Below are positions 31,258-32,708 of a stretch of 32,708 nucleotides of DNA, one piece after another (position 1 is the first letter of the stretch; every line of letters begins with the position of its first letter). Made by a program: the position numbers and the translations under genes. The stretch is taken from NCBI GenBank assembly GCA_016462625.1, contig JAEMSV010000043.1, positions 1 through 32,708 on the forward strand. Direction: 5' to 3'. A model generated the notes under the pieces. That model worked only from the letters and a program-made list of their open reading frames with translations, searched no databases and was not told the origin of the DNA. This stretch comes from Solirubrobacteraceae bacterium (GTDB taxonomy: Bacteria; Actinomycetota; Thermoleophilia; Solirubrobacterales; Solirubrobacteraceae).

Positions 31258-32325
31258 GTGCGTAACCCTCGCGACTTCCTCAAGCCCCTCTGCGTCGGCG
31301 CCCCGGATCCCGTCACGGAGATCCCGTTCCCGCCCTCGCGGATGATCCACTTCTTCGATGCCGGCAACGAGAAGATGCGGGCCAAGCTGCCCGACATCGC
31401 CGCCAAGGCCGACATCGTCCTGGGCAACCTCGAGGACGCCGTGCCCGTCGACCGCAAGGAGGCCGCGCGCAGCGGTCTCGTCGAGGTCGGCAAGACCATC
31501 GACCTCGGCTCGACGCAGCTCTGGACGCGCGTCAACGCACTCGACAGCCCGTGGGTCCTCGACGACCTCACGACGCTCGTCACCGAGATCGGCGACAAGC
31601 TCGACGTGATCATGGTCCCCAAGGTCGAGGGCGCCTGGGACATCCACTACATCGATCGTCTGCTGGCGCAGCTGGAGTCGCGTGCGGGGATCGAGAAGCC
31701 GATCCTGGTTCACGCGATCCTCGAGACCGCGCAGGGCGTCACGAACGTCGAGGAGATCGCCTCGGCCTCGCCGCGCATGCAGGGCATGAGCTTCGGCCCG
31801 GCGGACCTCGCCGCGTCGCGCCGCATGAAGACCACACGCGTCGGCGGCGGCCACCCCGGCTACCAGACGATCACCGACCCGGTCTCCGCCGACGACCTCG
31901 AGACCGGGCGCGTCCGCTCCCAGCAGGATCTCTGGCACTACTCGATCGGCCGCATGGTCGACGCCTGCACGGGCAACGGGATCCTCCCGTTCTACGGCCC
32001 CTTCGGCGACATCAAGGACACCGTCGCCTGCGAGGTGCAGTTCCGCTCCGCGTTCCTCATGGGCTGCGTCGGCACGTGGTCGCTGCACCCCGTGCAGATC
32101 GACATCGCCAAGAAGGTCTTCTCGCCCGACCCCGAGGAGGTCCTGTTCGCCAAGAAGGTCATCGAGGCGATCCCCGACGGCCGCGGCGTCCACATGATCG
32201 ACGGCAAGATGCAGGACGACGCGACCTGGAAGCAGTGCAAGGTCATGGTCGACCTCGCCGAGATGCTGTCCGAGAAGGACCCGGAGCTGGCCGAGGCCTA
32301 CGGGTTCGCGCCGGCCGCCGCGTAG
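31258..32325 (+). CDS. mcl: HpcH/CitE-type CoA lyase, malyl-CoA / beta-methylmalyl-CoA lyase
   Basis: A 355-aa Mg2+-dependent lyase predicted to split beta-methylmalyl-CoA to glyoxylate and propionyl-CoA, and to join acetyl-CoA with glyoxylate to malyl-CoA. The TIM-barrel carries the family residues [16 protein letters not shown] (56-71, with Glu59 and Asp60), Arg91 in WTRVN, the metal ligand Glu156 in AILETAQGV and Asp183 in [10 protein letters not shown]. The C-terminal region (about 260-350) is the expected lid domain. It is longer than CitE (about 290 aa), which favours malyl-CoA lyase. GTG start with AGGAG about 7 bases upstream. Divergent MaoC hydratase makes its substrate. The convergent cupin gene ends 1 base away. 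Exact substrate range is inferred from context. Confidence 0.88.
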   Translation: MRNPRDFLKPLCVGAPDPVTEIPFPPSRMIHFFDAGNEKMRAKLPDIAAKADIVLGNLEDAVPVDRKEAARSGLVEVGKTIDLGSTQLWTRVNALDSPWVLDDLTTLVTEIGDKLDVIMVPKVEGAWDIHYIDRLLAQLESRAGIEKPILVHAILETAQGVTNVEEIASASPRMQGMSFGPADLAASRRMKTTRVGGGHPGYQTITDPVSADDLETGRVRSQQDLWHYSIGRMVDACTGNGILPFYGPFGDIKDTVACEVQFRSAFLMGCVGTWSLHPVQIDIAKKVFSPDPEEVLFAKKVIEAIPDGRGVHMIDGKMQDDATWKQCKVMVDLAEMLSEKDPELAEAYGFAPAAA

Positions 32326-32326
32326 G

Positions 32327-32698
32327 TCACTCGACGGGGACGCCGTCGCGCGGGACGTAGCCGTCCTTGCCGCCGACGCAGATGTAGACGGCGTCGACGT
32401 CGCCGGGGTTCGTGAGCGTGCGGACCGTGGCGGCGTCGACCCAGGCGATCGCGCCGGGCTCCAGCCGGTGCGTCGTGCCGTCCTCGAAGCCCATCTCGAT
32501 GACACCGGAGTGCACGAAGTACAGCTCCTCCTGGTGCTCGTGGAAGTGCTTGCGGCCAGAGATGCCGGGCGGGATGACGATGCCGTTCACGCCGAAGGCG
32601 GTGACGCCGAGCGGCGTGCGGATCTTGCGGAAGCCCGGGCCGCTCCCCAAGCGGTCGAGTGAGCTGACCGCGTAGCCGTCGCCCTTGGTCACATCCAC
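32327..32698 (-). CDS. single-domain cupin protein
   Basis: A 123-aa small beta-barrel protein. Cupin motif 1 is present as HFHEHQEELYFVHSG (about residues 51-65), giving two His and one Glu metal ligands. The second motif (GAIAWVDAATVRTLTNPGD) lacks the usual His, with Val in its place, so the metal site may have only three ligands. Function unknown; such proteins include sugar isomerases, dioxygenases and ligand sensors. A GTG is the first start in view, but the frame is open upstream to the window edge, so the gene may begin outside the window. Confidence 0.8.
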   Translation of the reverse strand: MDVTKGDGYAVSSLDRLGSGPGFRKIRTPLGVTAFGVNGIVIPPGISGRKHFHEHQEELYFVHSGVIEMGFEDGTTHRLEPGAIAWVDAATVRTLTNPGDVDAVYICVGGKDGYVPRDGVPVE

Positions 32699-32708
32699 GG
32701 TGGTGTCG

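Overview
The window is very G+C-rich, gene-dense chromosomal DNA from an actinobacterium. GTG starts, 1-4 bp start/stop overlaps, a LexA-type GAAC-N4-GTTC box, an epsilon-exonuclease/UvrC-like fusion, a SigB/SigF-type sigma factor and lysine-rich tails on a secreted protein fit Actinomycetota. The set as a whole suggests Thermoleophilia/Solirubrobacterales, but that is inference. I see no rRNA, tRNA, CRISPR array, insertion sequence or prophage; this reads as stable core-type chromosome.

Layout. 1-7.3 kb: a CDF metal exporter divergent from a YgfZ-type folate-binding protein; a DUF485 protein plus acetate symporter ActP; a convergent SOS-type exonuclease/GIY-YIG nuclease; and a secreted GH5 enzyme. 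7.3-12.6 kb: two small proteins, crotonyl-CoA carboxylase/reductase with a translationally coupled 104-aa protein of unknown role, then on the minus strand a sigma factor, ClpS, an MBL hydrolase and an alpha/beta hydrolase. 12.6-18.4 kb: ethylmalonyl-CoA mutase, its MeaB chaperone, a 58-aa membrane protein, a PabB-PabC fusion and a Cys-rich unknown. 18.4-22.8 kb: a five-gene MacAB-like operon (lipoprotein, adaptor, ATPase, permease, DUF5666-like protein) in which every junction is a 4-bp overlap. 22.8-28.6 kb: ClpP, a SRPBCC/ArsR pair, a secreted Vgb-like beta-propeller, a DHA2 exporter with divergent TetR, and PhnA. 28.6-32.7 kb: GTP-dependent PEP carboxykinase, a MaoC hydratase divergent from a malyl-CoA lyase-like enzyme, and a cupin.

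How the genes fit together. Acetate uptake (ActP), four ethylmalonyl-CoA pathway steps or helpers (Ccr, Ecm with MeaB, MaoC-type mesaconyl-CoA hydratase, CitE-type lyase) and PEP carboxykinase together form an acetate/C2 assimilation and gluconeogenesis region spread over about 30 kb. The methylsuccinyl-CoA dehydrogenase, epimerase and thiolase/reductase steps are not in the window.

The most useful new observations are regulatory and small-gene ones: the Ccr-coupled 104-aa protein, the 58-aa membrane protein, a perfect LexA box, two matched operator pairs (each 44 bp centre to centre), 11-bp phased repeats before the MacAB-like operon, and a likely SigB/SigF promoter in front of the sigma gene itself.
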